64,000 nucleotides of DNA, from positions 1-64,000 of the forward strand of contig NZ_NHSJ01000087.1 of the NCBI RefSeq assembly GCF_002937075.1, in the 5' to 3' direction. Position numbers and translations under genes: made by a program. Under the pieces are notes generated by a model. That model made no database searches and was not told the origin of the DNA. It was given only the letters and a program-made list of their open reading frames with translations. Source of the stretch: Rhodoblastus sphagnicola (GTDB lineage: Bacteria; Pseudomonadota; Alphaproteobacteria; Rhizobiales; Beijerinckiaceae). Below are positions 44,259-54,462 of the stretch, one piece after another (position 1 is the first letter of the stretch; the number at the start of each line of letters is the position of its first letter).

Positions 44259-44789
44259 TCAGAGCTTGTCCACCTGCCCATATTCCAGTTCGACCGGCGT
44301 GGCGCGCCCGAAGATCGACACCGCCACTTTTACGCGCGAACGGCTTTCGTCGACCTCTTCCACCAGGCCTTCGAACGAGGCGAACGGGCCGTCGTTGACG
44401 CGCACCTTCTCGCCCACCTCGAAGGAAACCGAGGTTTTCGGACGATCGACCCCCTCCGCGACCTGCCCCTTGATCCGCTCGGCCTCATGGTCGGGGATGG
44501 GAAAGGGCTTGTTGTCCTGGCCCAGGAAACCCGTGACCTTGGCGGTGTTCTTGATCAGATGGAACACTTCGTCGGTCAGGTCGCATTTCACCAGCACATA
44601 GCCGGGAAAGAATTTTCGTTCGGCGTTGAATTTTCGCCCGCGACGAACTTCCACGACCTGCTCGGTCGGCACCAGGATTTCGTCGAACTTGTCGCTCAGG
44701 TTGCGCTGCGCCGCGCCTTCGCGGATCGACTCGGCGACCTTCTTTTCAAAATTGGAATAGGCGTGGACGATATACCAGCGCTTGGTCAT
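44259..44789 (-). CDS. nusG: Transcription antitermination factor NusG
   Basis: The product has 176 residues. The NGN domain begins RWYIVHAYSNFEKKVAESI and includes FFPGYVLVKCDLTD, and the KOW motif lies in VGEKVRVNDGPFASFEGLVE. NusG links RNA polymerase to Rho and the ribosome. It is 78 bp downstream of secE. Unusually, no rplK follows; the next gene is convergent gcrA. Confidence 0.95.
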   Translation of the reverse strand: MTKRWYIVHAYSNFEKKVAESIREGAAQRNLSDKFDEILVPTEQVVEVRRGRKFNAERKFFPGYVLVKCDLTDEVFHLIKNTAKVTGFLGQDNKPFPIPDHEAERIKGQVAEGVDRPKTSVSFEVGEKVRVNDGPFASFEGLVEEVDESRSRVKVAVSIFGRATPVELEYGQVDKL

Positions 44790-44867
44790 GAATCTGCCCT
44801 GTAGGAACTGAAGCGTTTTCAGGCGAAGGCCGGTTCGCGTGAAGACAGCGCTTGAAAAAGCTCGGGC

Positions 44868-45059
44868 TCAGCCGCCGAAGCTGAGGATGAAGCGGACGCC
44901 GAGACGGATGATCTGATCGACCGAAAGGAAGAAAAGCGCGGCGAAGAAGACCATCACCGCGACCATGCCAGTTGTGATCATGGTTTCGCGGCGCGTGGGC
45001 CACGTCACCTTGGCGGCTTCGGAACGGACTTCCTGTAGGAAAGTGAACGGATTGGCCAT
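44868..45059 (-). CDS. secE: Preprotein translocase subunit SecE
   Basis: The product has 63 residues, with an N-terminal amphipathic part FLQEVRSEAAKVTWPTRRET and one transmembrane helix (about 28-48). It is the short alphaproteobacterial form of SecE. It directly precedes nusG as expected. A terminator separates it from the upstream terC gene. Confidence 0.93.
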   Translation of the reverse strand: MANPFTFLQEVRSEAAKVTWPTRRETMITTGMVAVMVFFAALFFLSVDQIIRLGVRFILSFGG

Positions 45060-45108
45060 GGGGTCCGGCTTTGTCTGTTCGGACCGTCCGGAGCGAACGG
45101 TCGCGGGC

Positions 45109-45147
45109 TAAAAAAGTGGGCGCGAGACCTCTCGGTCGCGCGCCTCA
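45109..45147 (-). terminator. Terminator downstream of terC
   Basis: On the minus strand GGCGCGCGACC, loop GAGA, GGTCTCGCGCC form a stem (one mismatch), followed shortly by TTTTTT. It ends the terC transcript before secE. Confidence 0.7.
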
Positions 45148-45190
45148 CAGGGCTTTATAGCGAAATCGAACCCGCTCGCCAAGGATTTTA

Positions 45191-45949
45191 TTAAGCGCCT
45201 TGCTCCGGCGGCGGTTTTCGGCCTTTCGCTCTCCGCCGCGCGCGGCCGGCGAACTGGTTGAGACCTTCCACCAGGACCGAGAAACCGATGGCCGCATAAA
45301 TGAAACCTTTCGGCACGTCATAGCCGCAGGCGTCGGTGAGCAGGCTCATGCCGATCAGCAGCAGAAAACTCAGCGCCAGCATCTTCACCGTGGGATTTTC
45401 GCTGATGAACCGGCTCAGCGGCGCCGCCGCCACCATCATCAGCAGGATGGCGATGATCACCGCCGCCACCATGATTTCAAGATGGTCGGCCATGCCGATC
45501 GCCGTCAGCACGCTGTCGAACGAGAAAATGATGTCGAGCAGCGCGATCTGCACGATGGCCCTGATGCAACTCCGCGCCGGACGCCCCCCGCCTTCGGCCT
45601 GCTCGTCAAGCGCGATCTCCTCGTGAATCTCCTGCGTGCCCTTGTAGAGCAGGAACAGGCCGCCGAGCGCCAGCACGATGTCGCGGCCGCTGAACGCATG
45701 GTCGAACACCGTGAACAGGGGCTGCCTGAAATGCGCCAGCATGCACATGCTGGAGAGCAGGCCCAGCCGGAAGACGATGGCGAGCGCCAGTCCGAACCGC
45801 GCGGCCAGCGCCCGCTTTTCCGGCGGCAACCCCTGGGTGGCCAGGGCGACGAAGACGAGATTGTCGATGCCGAGCACGATTTCCATGGCGGAAAGGCTCA
45901 GCAAGCTGATCCAGCCGCCAATCGTGGTGAAGGGTTCAAGATATTCCAC
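45191..45949 (-). CDS. TerC family integral membrane protein
   Basis: The product has 252 residues with about seven transmembrane helices. The conserved acidic motifs are MEIVLGIDNLVFVAL and IFSFDSVLTAIGMADH, typical of TerC/Alx/MeeF metal (Mn) transporters. A short acidic loop (HEEIALDEQAEGG) separates the halves. A role in metal export or supply to secreted enzymes is the family inference. It ends at its own terminator. Confidence 0.88.
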   Translation of the reverse strand: MEYLEPFTTIGGWISLLSLSAMEIVLGIDNLVFVALATQGLPPEKRALAARFGLALAIVFRLGLLSSMCMLAHFRQPLFTVFDHAFSGRDIVLALGGLFLLYKGTQEIHEEIALDEQAEGGGRPARSCIRAIVQIALLDIIFSFDSVLTAIGMADHLEIMVAAVIIAILLMMVAAAPLSRFISENPTVKMLALSFLLLIGMSLLTDACGYDVPKGFIYAAIGFSVLVEGLNQFAGRARRRAKGRKPPPEQGA

Positions 45950-46006
45950 GTCATGCCCTTGGATGAGAAAGCCGCTCTCTAACGCAAAAACGCGCGGCGG
46001 GACAGA

Positions 46007-47353
46007 TCACCCCCCGACCGGCAGCCTCAGCGTGAACACCGCGCCGCCCCCCGGCCGGTTGGCGGCGGAAATGGCTCCGCCATGCTCGCGGGCGATGGAA
46101 TAGGAAATCCACAGCCCCAGCCCCGTCCCCTCGCCCACCGTCTTGGTGGTGAAGAACGGCTCGAACATTTTGTCGAAGGCGCTCTCGGCAATGCCGCCGC
46201 CATTGTCCTCGACGACAATCTCCACCTCGCCATTGACGGCCCGCGCCCGCACGCTGACGCACGCATCCGTCTGGCCGCGCACCGCATCCAGCGCATTGTC
46301 GATCAGGTTGACGACGATCTGGTGAATCTGCCCCTCATTGCCCCACAGCGCCAACCCGTCCTCGACATCAATGGCGATGCGCGCCTGATGCTTTTTCGAC
46401 CGCGCCGCCCATTGCGCCGCCACCGCCACGATGCGCGCGACGTCGATTCTTTGCGCCTCGTGGACGCGGTTGAACGAGAGCCGGCGCAGGTTTTTCACGA
46501 TCTCGCTGATGCGCTGCGCGCCTTCGAGCGTGCCATCGATCAGCGGCGCGAGGTCGTCGAGAATGGGGTCGATGCGATATTTTGCCCGCAGCGCCGCCGC
46601 GTCCACGTCCTCAAGTTTTTGCGCCTCGGCGAAATAATTCGACAGATTCTTCCTGTACCGCTCGAGCACATGCACATTGCCATAGACAAAACTGATGGGG
46701 TTGTTGAGCTCGTGAGCGACGCCGGCCACGAGGCGGCCGAGGCTCGCCATCTTCTCCTGTTCGATCAGCTTTTTTTGCGCCTGCTGCAGGTCGAGATGCG
46801 CCGTGCGCAGCGCCTGATAGGCGCGACGCAATTCACCGATCGGGCGCCCCGTCAGCACGGCGCCGACACAGCGGCCGGACTGGTCGAACCGATTGGAAAA
46901 GTTGATCGCCATCACATCCGACGGCCCGCCCGCCGTGGCGAAGCGCAATTCGCAATCGCCCGCGCGCCCGCCGCCGCACAAAAAACCGCGCGCCGCCGCC
47001 CGGTCCGCCTCGACCAGCACATCGAGCAGCGGCGAGCCGATCAGACCCGCCTCTGCGCGGCCGAGCAGTCGCACGAAAGCCGGATTGGCCTGGATAATTT
47101 TTCCCTCGGCGTCGCAAACCGCGAGAATGTCCGAAACCGACGCGATCACGCTGGAAATGAAACGCTGCGCTTCCTCCAGCTCCGCGTTCTTGGCTTCGAG
47201 ATCGGATTCATAGCGCAGCAGATCGGAATAGACCTCGTCCACGCGCTTGACGACTTCCTGCCAGACGGACTCCTGCCCATCCGACAATTCGCCGTCATCG
47301 CCCGCGCCCGCCAGCGCGAGAATGTTTTCCGGGCGCGGCGGACGATGGGTCAT
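46007..47353 (-). CDS. hoxJ: Hydrogen-sensing histidine kinase HupT/HoxJ
   Basis: The product has 448 residues and no membrane segment. A PAS domain (about 65-175) precedes the dimerisation helix with His214 (GVAHELNNPISF), and the ATPase domain follows (about 325-448; NLIDNALDAV, DNGGGI, GTGLGLWIS). With the HupUV sensor it would control HoxA/HupR phosphorylation according to H2. Its ATG overlaps the hoxA stop, and the pair ends the hydrogenase cluster. Confidence 0.9.
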   Translation of the reverse strand: MTHRPPRPENILALAGAGDDGELSDGQESVWQEVVKRVDEVYSDLLRYESDLEAKNAELEEAQRFISSVIASVSDILAVCDAEGKIIQANPAFVRLLGRAEAGLIGSPLLDVLVEADRAAARGFLCGGGRAGDCELRFATAGGPSDVMAINFSNRFDQSGRCVGAVLTGRPIGELRRAYQALRTAHLDLQQAQKKLIEQEKMASLGRLVAGVAHELNNPISFVYGNVHVLERYRKNLSNYFAEAQKLEDVDAAALRAKYRIDPILDDLAPLIDGTLEGAQRISEIVKNLRRLSFNRVHEAQRIDVARIVAVAAQWAARSKKHQARIAIDVEDGLALWGNEGQIHQIVVNLIDNALDAVRGQTDACVSVRARAVNGEVEIVVEDNGGGIAESAFDKMFEPFFTTKTVGEGTGLGLWISYSIAREHGGAISAANRPGGGAVFTLRLPVGG

Positions 47354-48795
47354 TGCTCATAGCCCCCGCCGACATCCCGGCGCAGGTCGTAGCGGTCGAT
47401 TTTCGCCCGCAAGCCAACGCGCGACAGACCGAGTTTTTCGGCGGCATGGCTGATATTGCCCGCGCAATCCAGCAGCGTCTTCGCGATGGCCACGCGCTCC
47501 AGCGCCTCGACCTGGTCCTTCAGCGTGGACGGACCGTTGAAATTTTTCGCCGCGCCGCGCTCGGCCCCAACGCGCGCGGACAGCAGATGCGCGCCGAGCG
47601 GCTCCTCGGCCTCGGCCATCACCACCATGCGCTGGATTTCGTTATGCAACTCGCGCACATTGCCGGGCCAGACATAGGCGCACAGCCGCCGCATGGTTTC
47701 CGGCGCGAAGCCGGGAATCTTGCGCCGGAAGGAGCGGTTGACCTCGGCCAGAATGCTTTCCGCGATGCGCGGAATGTCGCCGCGCCGCTCGCTGAGCGCA
47801 GGCAGGTGGATGGGGAAGGCGTTGAGGCGATAGAACAGGTCGCGCCGGAAACGCCCCTGTTCGACTTCGTTTTCGAGATCGCGATTGGTCGCGGAAATCA
47901 CGCGCACGTCGATCTTTCGCGAGCGCGCGGCGCCGAGCGGGCGGATTTCACGCTCCTGCAACACGCGTAAAAGCTTGACCTGAAACGCCGGCGACGTCTC
48001 GCCGATTTCGTCGAGGAAAATCGTGCCGCCGTCGGCGAGTTCGAACAGGCCGATGCGGTCCTGATAGGCGCCGGTATAGGCTCCCTTCTTGCAGCCGAAC
48101 AATTCGCTTTCCAGCAATTCATCCGGCAGCGCGCCGCAATTTTCGATGACGAACGGCTTGTCGCCGCGCGCCGAACCGAAATGAATCGCGCGGGCCAAAA
48201 GTTCCTTGCCGGCGCCGGACGCGCCGGTGACCAGAACGGAAATATCGTAGCCCGTCGCCTTGCGCGCCAGCGCGAGCGTATCGACCATCGGCCCGTTGGG
48301 ATCGTGGACGATGCGGTCGAATTCGAACATTTTCTTCTGTTCGCGGCGTCGCTCGGCGAGCACGCGATTGAGGGTTCCATGCGACGGTTTGGACTCCGCG
48401 CCAACGCCCCCCGGCTCCTTCTGCAAATGATAAAGCCTGACAGCGTCGCGCACGGTTTCCAGCAGCTTTTCCGGCCGCCAGGGCTTTGTGATGTACTGGT
48501 AGATTCCGGCCTCGTTGACGCCGGCGATGATGTCCTCCGATTCCGAAAAACCGGAGATGATCATGCGCACCGGATCGGGCCAGGTCTCGCGCACATGGCG
48601 CAGGAAATCGACGCCTGATACGCCGGGCATGCGCTGGTCGCACAGAATGGCCTGCACCAGATCGCCCGCGAGAATGGCTTCCGCCTCCTGCGCGTTGCTG
48701 GCGAGCAGCACGTCGAATTCTTCGGCGAGAACGCGCTTCAGCGACTCTTGCGAACGCAATTCGTCGTCGATGATGAGAACGGCGCCGGATGTCAT
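47350..48795 (-). CDS. hoxA: NtrC-type response regulator HoxA/HupR
   Basis: The product has 481 residues. The receiver (1-120) has Asp10/11, the phospho-acceptor Asp53 and Lys104. The AAA+ domain has a Walker A GASGAGKE at 191-198, a sigma-54 contact loop GAYTGA at 238-243 (Tyr instead of Phe) and Walker B GGTIFLDEIGE near 256-266. A C-terminal Fis-type helix-turn-helix (about 440-475) binds DNA. It would activate hupSL from the sigma-54-like promoter at 63010-63024. It lies 22 bp behind hypE. Confidence 0.93.
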   Translation of the reverse strand: MTSGAVLIIDDELRSQESLKRVLAEEFDVLLASNAQEAEAILAGDLVQAILCDQRMPGVSGVDFLRHVRETWPDPVRMIISGFSESEDIIAGVNEAGIYQYITKPWRPEKLLETVRDAVRLYHLQKEPGGVGAESKPSHGTLNRVLAERRREQKKMFEFDRIVHDPNGPMVDTLALARKATGYDISVLVTGASGAGKELLARAIHFGSARGDKPFVIENCGALPDELLESELFGCKKGAYTGAYQDRIGLFELADGGTIFLDEIGETSPAFQVKLLRVLQEREIRPLGAARSRKIDVRVISATNRDLENEVEQGRFRRDLFYRLNAFPIHLPALSERRGDIPRIAESILAEVNRSFRRKIPGFAPETMRRLCAYVWPGNVRELHNEIQRMVVMAEAEEPLGAHLLSARVGAERGAAKNFNGPSTLKDQVEALERVAIAKTLLDCAGNISHAAEKLGLSRVGLRAKIDRYDLRRDVGGGYEQ

Positions 48796-48817
48796 GTTGG
48801 CCTCAACAAATTCTTGC

Positions 48818-49867
48818 TCAGCAAATTCTTGGCAATTGCTCGCCGGACAGCCAGTCCACGATGCGCCCGCCGCCGAACGACGTGCGCATCTGCACGAAAT
48901 GATGCGGGTCGTCCACGCAGGCCCCGATGATCGCGGCGTCCTTGCCGAGCGGATGTTCGCGCATCACGCGCAACAATTTTTCCGCGGCTTCCGGCGCGAC
49001 GAAAGCGATCAGCTTGCCCTCATTGGCGACATTGAGCGGATCGAGTCCGAGCAACTCGCAGGCCGCCGCCACTTCCGGCTTGACCGGCAGCGCGTCTTCC
49101 TCGATGCGCACGCCGATGTTCGACTGGCGTGCGATCTCGTTGAGGGTGGCGGCGAGCCCGCCGCGCGTGGGGTCGCGCAACAGCCGCAGGCTTTCTCCGC
49201 AGGCCGCGACCATGTCAGCGACCAAACCGTTCAGCGCCGCCGAATCCGACAAGATCTGCGTCTCGAATTGCAGGTTTTCACGGCTCGACATGATGGCCAC
49301 GCCATGATCGCCAATCGTGCCGGACACGAGGATCACGTCGCCCGGCCGCGCCTTGTCGCCGGACAGGTCGAGACCATCGGGAACGACGCCGATTCCGGCG
49401 GTGGAGATGAACACGCCATCGGCCTTGCCGCGCTCGACCACCTTGGTGTCGCCGGTGACGATTTTCACGCCGGCCTCGCGCGCCGCCGCGCCCATGCTCT
49501 CGGCAATACGTGCGAGGTCGGCGAGCGGAAACCCTTCTTCGAGAATGAAGCTCGCCGACAGATGCAACGGCCGCGCGCCGGCCATGGCGAGATCGTTGAC
49601 CGTGCCATGCACGGCGAGCGAGCCGATATTGCCGCCGGGGAAAAACAGCGGCGACACCACATAGCCGTCGGTGGTCATGGCGAGTCTTCCGGGCGGGACG
49701 GAAAACACAGCCTGATCGTTGCCTTGGGCAAGTAAATCGTTGGCGAAATTTTCCGCAAAAATCTCGCCGATCAACTGCGCCATGGCGCGACCGCCGGCGC
49801 CATGCGAGAGATCGACTTTTCCCGTTTTCAGATCGAGTTTTCGAGCACGAAGGCGCGGGGCGCTCAT
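48818..49867 (-). CDS. hypE: Hydrogenase maturation protein HypE
   Basis: The product has 349 residues from ATG 49867, which overlaps the hypD stop. It is an AIR-synthase/PurM-like enzyme, with DLSHGAGGRAMAQLI near the start and DPTRGGLAATLNEIA in the second half. The C-terminal cysteine (PRIC) accepts the carbamoyl group from HypF and is dehydrated to thiocyanate. It supplies CN for the NiFe(CN)2CO site. Confidence 0.95.
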   Translation of the reverse strand: MSAPRLRARKLDLKTGKVDLSHGAGGRAMAQLIGEIFAENFANDLLAQGNDQAVFSVPPGRLAMTTDGYVVSPLFFPGGNIGSLAVHGTVNDLAMAGARPLHLSASFILEEGFPLADLARIAESMGAAAREAGVKIVTGDTKVVERGKADGVFISTAGIGVVPDGLDLSGDKARPGDVILVSGTIGDHGVAIMSSRENLQFETQILSDSAALNGLVADMVAACGESLRLLRDPTRGGLAATLNEIARQSNIGVRIEEDALPVKPEVAAACELLGLDPLNVANEGKLIAFVAPEAAEKLLRVMREHPLGKDAAIIGACVDDPHHFVQMRTSFGGGRIVDWLSGEQLPRIC

Positions 49868-51000
49868 GACGCTCTCCTGTTTTCGGAATCGCGGAAACGG
49901 CCGTAGGTCCAATGCGCCGCGCAGGAGCCTTCCGACGACACCATGCACGAGCCCATCGGGGTTTCCGGCGTACAGACGGTTCCAAACAATTTGCAGTCGG
50001 TCGGGCGCTTCTCGCCGCGCAAAATGGCGCCGCATTCACAGGCCGGATTGTCCTGCGCCGCGACGGTGTGAACGTCGAAGATTTTTTCGGCGTCGAACTC
50101 CGCATAAGCGTCGCGGAGTCTTAACGCGCTGTCGGCGACGGCGCCGAGGCCGCGCCACTCAAAGGTGTCGCGCAATTCAAACACCTGCGCGACGGTCTCC
50201 TGCGCCTTGAGATTGCCGTCCTGCGTGACCGCGCGGATGTATTCGTTCTCGACCATGGCGCGGCCGTCGTTGACCTGCCTCACCAGCATGAGAATGGCCT
50301 GCATCACATCGAGCGGCTCGAAACCGGCGATCACCACGGGCTTGGCGTAGGTTTCCGCGAAATGTTCGTAAGGCCGCGTGCCGATCACGGTGGAGACATG
50401 CGCCGGCCCGACAAAACCGTCGAGCGGCACTTTGCTGGCGCCTTCGGGCGCGCCGACAATGGCCTGGATCGCGGCCGGCGTCAGCACGTGGTTGCAGAAC
50501 ACCGAGAAATTCTTCAGCCCCAGCTTTTTCGCCTGCAAGATCGCCAGCGCGCTGGGCGGCGTGGTGGTCTCGAAGCCGATGCCGAAGAAAACAACTTGGC
50601 GCGCGGGTTTTTCCTGCGCGATGCGCAGCGCGTCCAGCGTCGAATAGACCATGCGTATGTCCGCGCCATCGGCCTTGGCTTTCGTCAGGCTCATGCCGTC
50701 CGAACCGGGCACGCGCATCAGGTCGGCATAGGTGCAGAGCGTGACCTCTGGGCGCCGCGCCAGCTTGATTGCGTCGTTCAGGCGTCCGACCGGCAGCACG
50801 CAGACGGGACAGCCGGGACCATGGATCATGCGCAGATTTTCCGGCAGCAAATCCTCCAGCCCATAGCGCGCGATGGCGTGGGTGTGGCCGCCGCAGAATT
50901 CCATGAAACGATAGGGGCGATCCGGCCGGACTTCCCTGGCGATGGTGGCGGCGATCCCGCGCGCCAGCTTGCCGTCGCGATATTCATCGACATATTTCAT
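49864..51000 (-). CDS. hypD: Hydrogenase maturation protein HypD
   Basis: The product has 378 residues from ATG 51000. The catalytic motifs are [20 protein letters not shown] and FETTTPPSA, and the C-terminal [4Fe-4S] cysteines are in [13 protein letters not shown] and [10 protein letters not shown]...[13 protein letters not shown]. HypD with HypC and HypE assembles Fe(CN)2CO. Its start overlaps hypC (ATGA). Confidence 0.95.
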   Translation of the reverse strand: MKYVDEYRDGKLARGIAATIAREVRPDRPYRFMEFCGGHTHAIARYGLEDLLPENLRMIHGPGCPVCVLPVGRLNDAIKLARRPEVTLCTYADLMRVPGSDGMSLTKAKADGADIRMVYSTLDALRIAQEKPARQVVFFGIGFETTTPPSALAILQAKKLGLKNFSVFCNHVLTPAAIQAIVGAPEGASKVPLDGFVGPAHVSTVIGTRPYEHFAETYAKPVVIAGFEPLDVMQAILMLVRQVNDGRAMVENEYIRAVTQDGNLKAQETVAQVFELRDTFEWRGLGAVADSALRLRDAYAEFDAEKIFDVHTVAAQDNPACECGAILRGEKRPTDCKLFGTVCTPETPMGSCMVSSEGSCAAHWTYGRFRDSENRRAS

Positions 51001-51221
51001 GACGCGACCACGCCGGCTTCGGCCAGGAGTTCGAGCGTCTTTTGCGCCTCTTCCGGATCGAGCTTGTTGAGCGCATAGCCAACATGCAGGATGACGTAAT
51101 CGCCCACCGACACGTCCTCGACCAAAGCGAGCGAGATCACTTTCCCCACGCCGTCGAGACTGACTTTCGCCATGTCGCCGTCCAGCAGTTCCGTCACCTG
51201 GACGGGGATTGCGAGACACAT
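50997..51221 (-). CDS. hypC: Hydrogenase assembly chaperone HypC
   Basis: The product has 74 residues starting MCLAIP, the required Cys2 that binds iron and contacts HypD and the large subunit. It has the small beta-barrel pattern [19 protein letters not shown]. It is separated from hypF by 116 bp holding an intergenic repeat, unlike the tight spacing elsewhere in this cluster. Confidence 0.94.
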   Translation of the reverse strand: MCLAIPVQVTELLDGDMAKVSLDGVGKVISLALVEDVSVGDYVILHVGYALNKLDPEEAQKTLELLAEAGVVAS

Positions 51222-51286
51222 GTTTTCACTCCCTATGTTGGCCGCGCCGCCGAGGCTCGGCGCAGCAGCAACCCATCAACCGCTCT

Positions 51287-51330
51287 CCCTCATGGTGAGG
51301 AGCGCCGCAAGGCGCGTCCCAAACCATGGG
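51287..51330. repeat. Intergenic palindromic repeat between hypF and hypC
   Basis: CATGGT and ACCATG flank a GAGCGCCGCAAGGCGCGTC hairpin-like centre. This arrangement is common as a dispersed intergenic repeat in Hyphomicrobiales; that comparison is from general knowledge, not measured here. Confidence 0.45.
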
Positions 51331-51337
51331 CGGACGC

Positions 51338-53563
51338 TCAAACCTTCATCAGAACCGCCCGCGCCAGCGCCGCCTGTCCGAGCGACAGGCCGCCGTCGTT
51401 GGGCGGCAGTTTGCGCGCCAGCAACGGCGCGCGATTTTCTTCGCGCAGGCGCGCGGCCAGACCTTCCGAGAGAATGCGGTTCATCATGCAGCCGCCGCCA
51501 AGCGCGATCTTTTCGCCGGATTGCGTGAGGGCGCACAGCGCCTCGGAAAAACCCGCGATCACTGTTCCATGCAACAGTTCCGCGCCCGCGCGCGCATCGG
51601 GCCGCGCGTCGATGAAATGCGCCAGCAACGGCGTGAAATCGAGTTTCCCGTCGCGCCAAACGAAGCCGCCAGCAAGCACCCTGGGTTCGCGCGCCAAAGC
51701 TTCGAGACGCATGGCCGCCTGGCCTTCGAACTCCTGTCGTTCAGGATAACCGAGCAGAGCGGCGGCGGCGTCGAACAGGCGCCCGAGGCTGCTGGTTTGC
51801 GGATGTTTCGCGCCGAGCATTTTCGCCGCCTGCGCGGCTTGCGGAACGGCGCTGAAAAAAGCCGACGCCTCGTCGAGACGGCCGAGCGCTGCAAAGGCCG
51901 CGACGCCCATGCGAAACGGTTCGCGCGCGGCGCGGTCGCCGCCCCAGAGCGGCAGCGCGCTGAGCGATCCTTCGCGGGTAAACCCGCCGTGGCCGTCGAG
52001 CCGCAAGACCTCGCCGCCCCAGACGGCGCCGTCCGCGCCAAGCCCGGTTCCATCGAGCGCGGCGCCAAGGATTTGCGTCTCGCCATGCTCCGCGCCTATG
52101 GCGGCGATATGCGCCGCGTGATGCTGGAAGCGCAGCACGGGCGCGCCAAAGTCTTCGGCGAAGCGGGTCGAGAGATAGTCGGGATGCAGATCGCAGGCGA
52201 CCGCCTCCGGCGCGATGTCGAGCAGGCGCAAAAGGTGCGTCGCGCTCTCCTCGTAGAAGCGAAAGGTTTCGGCGTCGGAGAGATCGCCGATGTGCTGGCA
52301 GACAAACGCTTCTCGCCCACGGGTGAGCGTGAGGGTCGCTTTCAAATGACCGCCGCAGGCCAGCACGCTCGGCCCGTCTTCTCCGAGGTCGATGGGCTCG
52401 GGAACAAAGCCGCGCGCGCGGCGCAGAAAGGCGGGGGCGCCATCCACGATGTGCATCACGCTGTCGTCGGCGCGCACGACGATGTCGCGGTCGTGGGTGA
52501 CGATCAGGTCCGCGATTTTTTCGAGCTTGCGTTGCGCTTCGTCATTGTCGGTGATGAGCGGTTCTCCGCCGGGATTGGCGGAGGTCGCGACGACAGCGAA
52601 AGCGCAAGGCGCGTTGCGCTGCGCGCCCGCCGCACGGAACAGCAGATGATGGACCGGCGCATAGGCCAGCATCACGCCAAGACGCGTCATGTCGGGCGCG
52701 ACCGTGTCAGGCAGGTTGCGAGATGAATCGATCAGAACGATGGGATGCGCGGGCGCGCGCAGCAGCGCCAGTTCGGCGGGCGTTGGCCGACCGAACAAGG
52801 CGACCGACGCTGCATTGGCCAGCATGAGCGCGAAAGGTTTTGCCTCCCGGTCCTTGCGGCGGCGCAGTTCCAAAACCGTGTCCGCGTTGCGCGCGTCGCA
52901 GAGCAGATGGAAGCCGCCGATCCCTTTTAGCGCGACGATCTTTCCGGCGCGCAGCGCGGCGACGATGTCTTGCGGCTGATGCGACAGGCGCGGCCCGCAT
53001 TTTTCGCAGGCGATGGGTTCGGCGTGGAAGCGACGATTTGTTGGGTCCGCGTAGTCGTTTGCGCAATCCTCACACATGGGAAAGCGCGCCATCGCCGTTT
53101 GCGCGCGATCATAGGGCAGCGCGCGGGTCAGGGTGTAGCGCGGGCCGCAATGCGTGCAGTTCACGAACGGATAAAGATGGAAGCGGCTCGACGGATCGAA
53201 CAGATCGTCGAGGCATTTTTCGCAGGTCGCGGCGTCGGCGGGGATGCGAGTTTGCGCCCTGCCTTGCCGCGTGGTCTCGATGACAAAGCCTGTGTCGCCG
53301 CGCGGAAAAATTTCCTCGCATTCGCAAGAATCGAGACGCGCCAGCGGCGGCAGTTCGGCGTGAAGGGCGGCGACAAAGTCTTGCGTAAAACCTTCGACTT
53401 CGATCAGCACGCCTTCGGAATCATTGCGCACGAAGCCGGACAGGGAAAAACGCGCCGCCAGTCCATGCACGAAGGGCCGCATGCCCACGCCCTGCACCGC
53501 GCCACGCAAGCGCAAATGCAGGCGCGTCGGCTGCTGTTCGCGCTGGCGGGCGGGTTGCGTCAT
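51338..53563 (-). CDS. hypF: Carbamoyltransferase HypF
   Basis: The product has 741 residues. An acylphosphatase domain (1-95) has [14 protein letters not shown], two CxxC zinc-finger pairs follow (ATCEKCLDD and [17 protein letters not shown] and ACEKCGP), a YrdC-like domain (about 205-390) and a carbamoyltransferase domain (about 400-740; [30 protein letters not shown]). HypF uses carbamoyl phosphate and ATP to carbamoylate HypE. Its ATG overlaps the hypB stop. Confidence 0.95.
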   Translation of the reverse strand: MTQPARQREQQPTRLHLRLRGAVQGVGMRPFVHGLAARFSLSGFVRNDSEGVLIEVEGFTQDFVAALHAELPPLARLDSCECEEIFPRGDTGFVIETTRQGRAQTRIPADAATCEKCLDDLFDPSSRFHLYPFVNCTHCGPRYTLTRALPYDRAQTAMARFPMCEDCANDYADPTNRRFHAEPIACEKCGPRLSHQPQDIVAALRAGKIVALKGIGGFHLLCDARNADTVLELRRRKDREAKPFALMLANAASVALFGRPTPAELALLRAPAHPIVLIDSSRNLPDTVAPDMTRLGVMLAYAPVHHLLFRAAGAQRNAPCAFAVVATSANPGGEPLITDNDEAQRKLEKIADLIVTHDRDIVVRADDSVMHIVDGAPAFLRRARGFVPEPIDLGEDGPSVLACGGHLKATLTLTRGREAFVCQHIGDLSDAETFRFYEESATHLLRLLDIAPEAVACDLHPDYLSTRFAEDFGAPVLRFQHHAAHIAAIGAEHGETQILGAALDGTGLGADGAVWGGEVLRLDGHGGFTREGSLSALPLWGGDRAAREPFRMGVAAFAALGRLDEASAFFSAVPQAAQAAKMLGAKHPQTSSLGRLFDAAAALLGYPERQEFEGQAAMRLEALAREPRVLAGGFVWRDGKLDFTPLLAHFIDARPDARAGAELLHGTVIAGFSEALCALTQSGEKIALGGGCMMNRILSEGLAARLREENRAPLLARKLPPNDGGLSLGQAALARAVLMKV

Positions 53564-54462
53564 TCCTTCCTCGCCAGAGCGGCGCGTGCGGAAATCCAGG
53601 CGTAAAAGCTGGCGAGGCCCTCGCCGGTGCGCGCCGAGACGACCAGGATTTGCAGGCGCGGATTCACGCGCAAGGCATGAGCCAGACAGGCGCCGACGTC
53701 GAAATCGAGATGCGGCAGAAGGTCCGACTTGTTGAGGATCATGAGGTCGGCGGCTGCGAACATGTCGGGATATTTGGCCGGCTTGTCCTCGCCCTCGGTC
53801 GTGGAAAGCAGCACCACCTTGTGCGCCTCGCCGAGGTCGAAGGCGGCGGGGCAGACGAGATTGCCGACATTCTCGATGAACAGCAGCGAATTGTCGGCGA
53901 TGTCGAGTTTTTCCAGCGCGTGGCCGATCATGTGGGCGTCGAGGTGGCAGCCTTTGCCGGTGTTCACTTGCAACGCCTGGACGCCGGTGGCGCGGATGCG
54001 CTCGGCGTCATTGGAGGTCTGCTGGTCGCCCTCGATCACGGCGATCGAAAACTTATCCTTGAGGTCGGTGATGGCGCGCACCAGCAGCGAGGTTTTTCCC
54101 GAGCCGGGGCTCGACACGAAATTCAGCGCCAGCACGCCCTTGCGCGCGAAGGCCGAACGGTTGGCGTCGGCGTAAGAGTTGTTCTTGCCGAGAATGTCGC
54201 GTTCGATCTGGACGATGCGCTCCTGGCTCAGGCCGGGGACATGGACGCCCGCCAGACCAGCCCCGTAATCCACCGCGCCTTCGTGCGTGTGGGCATGGGC
54301 GTGGCCGCCATGCGCGTGGACGTGGTCATCATCGTGATTGTGGTGATGATCGTGGTCGTGATGATGACCATGGCCATGATCGTGATCGTGGCCATGGTCG
54401 TGCTTTTCCTTCGGCTGTTCGCCTTCGACGCTGGCCGTTCCGCATCCGCAAACCGTGCACAT
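53560..54462 (-). CDS. hypB: Nickel-incorporation GTPase HypB with His-rich N-terminus
   Basis: The product has 300 residues from ATG 54462. The N-terminus has the metal-binding CTVCGCG and then a His/Asp-rich stretch (about 20-60) with over 20 His, a nickel-storage region. The GTPase part has SSPGSGKTS (about 115), EGDQQTSND and [10 protein letters not shown], with the metal-site Cys. HypB supplies nickel to the active site with HypA. The region is low-complexity at the DNA level. Confidence 0.95.
   Translation of the reverse strand: MCTVCGCGTASVEGEQPKEKHDHGHDHDHGHGHHHDHDHHHNHDDDHVHAHGGHAHAHTHEGAVDYGAGLAGVHVPGLSQERIVQIERDILGKNNSYADANRSAFARKGVLALNFVSSPGSGKTSLLVRAITDLKDKFSIAVIEGDQQTSNDAERIRATGVQALQVNTGKGCHLDAHMIGHALEKLDIADNSLLFIENVGNLVCPAAFDLGEAHKVVLLSTTEGEDKPAKYPDMFAAADLMILNKSDLLPHLDFDVGACLAHALRVNPRLQILVVSARTGEGLASFYAWISARAALARKE

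Noticed and set aside
54270-54420. Repetitive CATGATCGTGAT-like tract, considered as a tandem repeat or CRISPR-like array
   Set aside because: It is the coding sequence of the His/Asp tract of HypB; there are no regular spacers.
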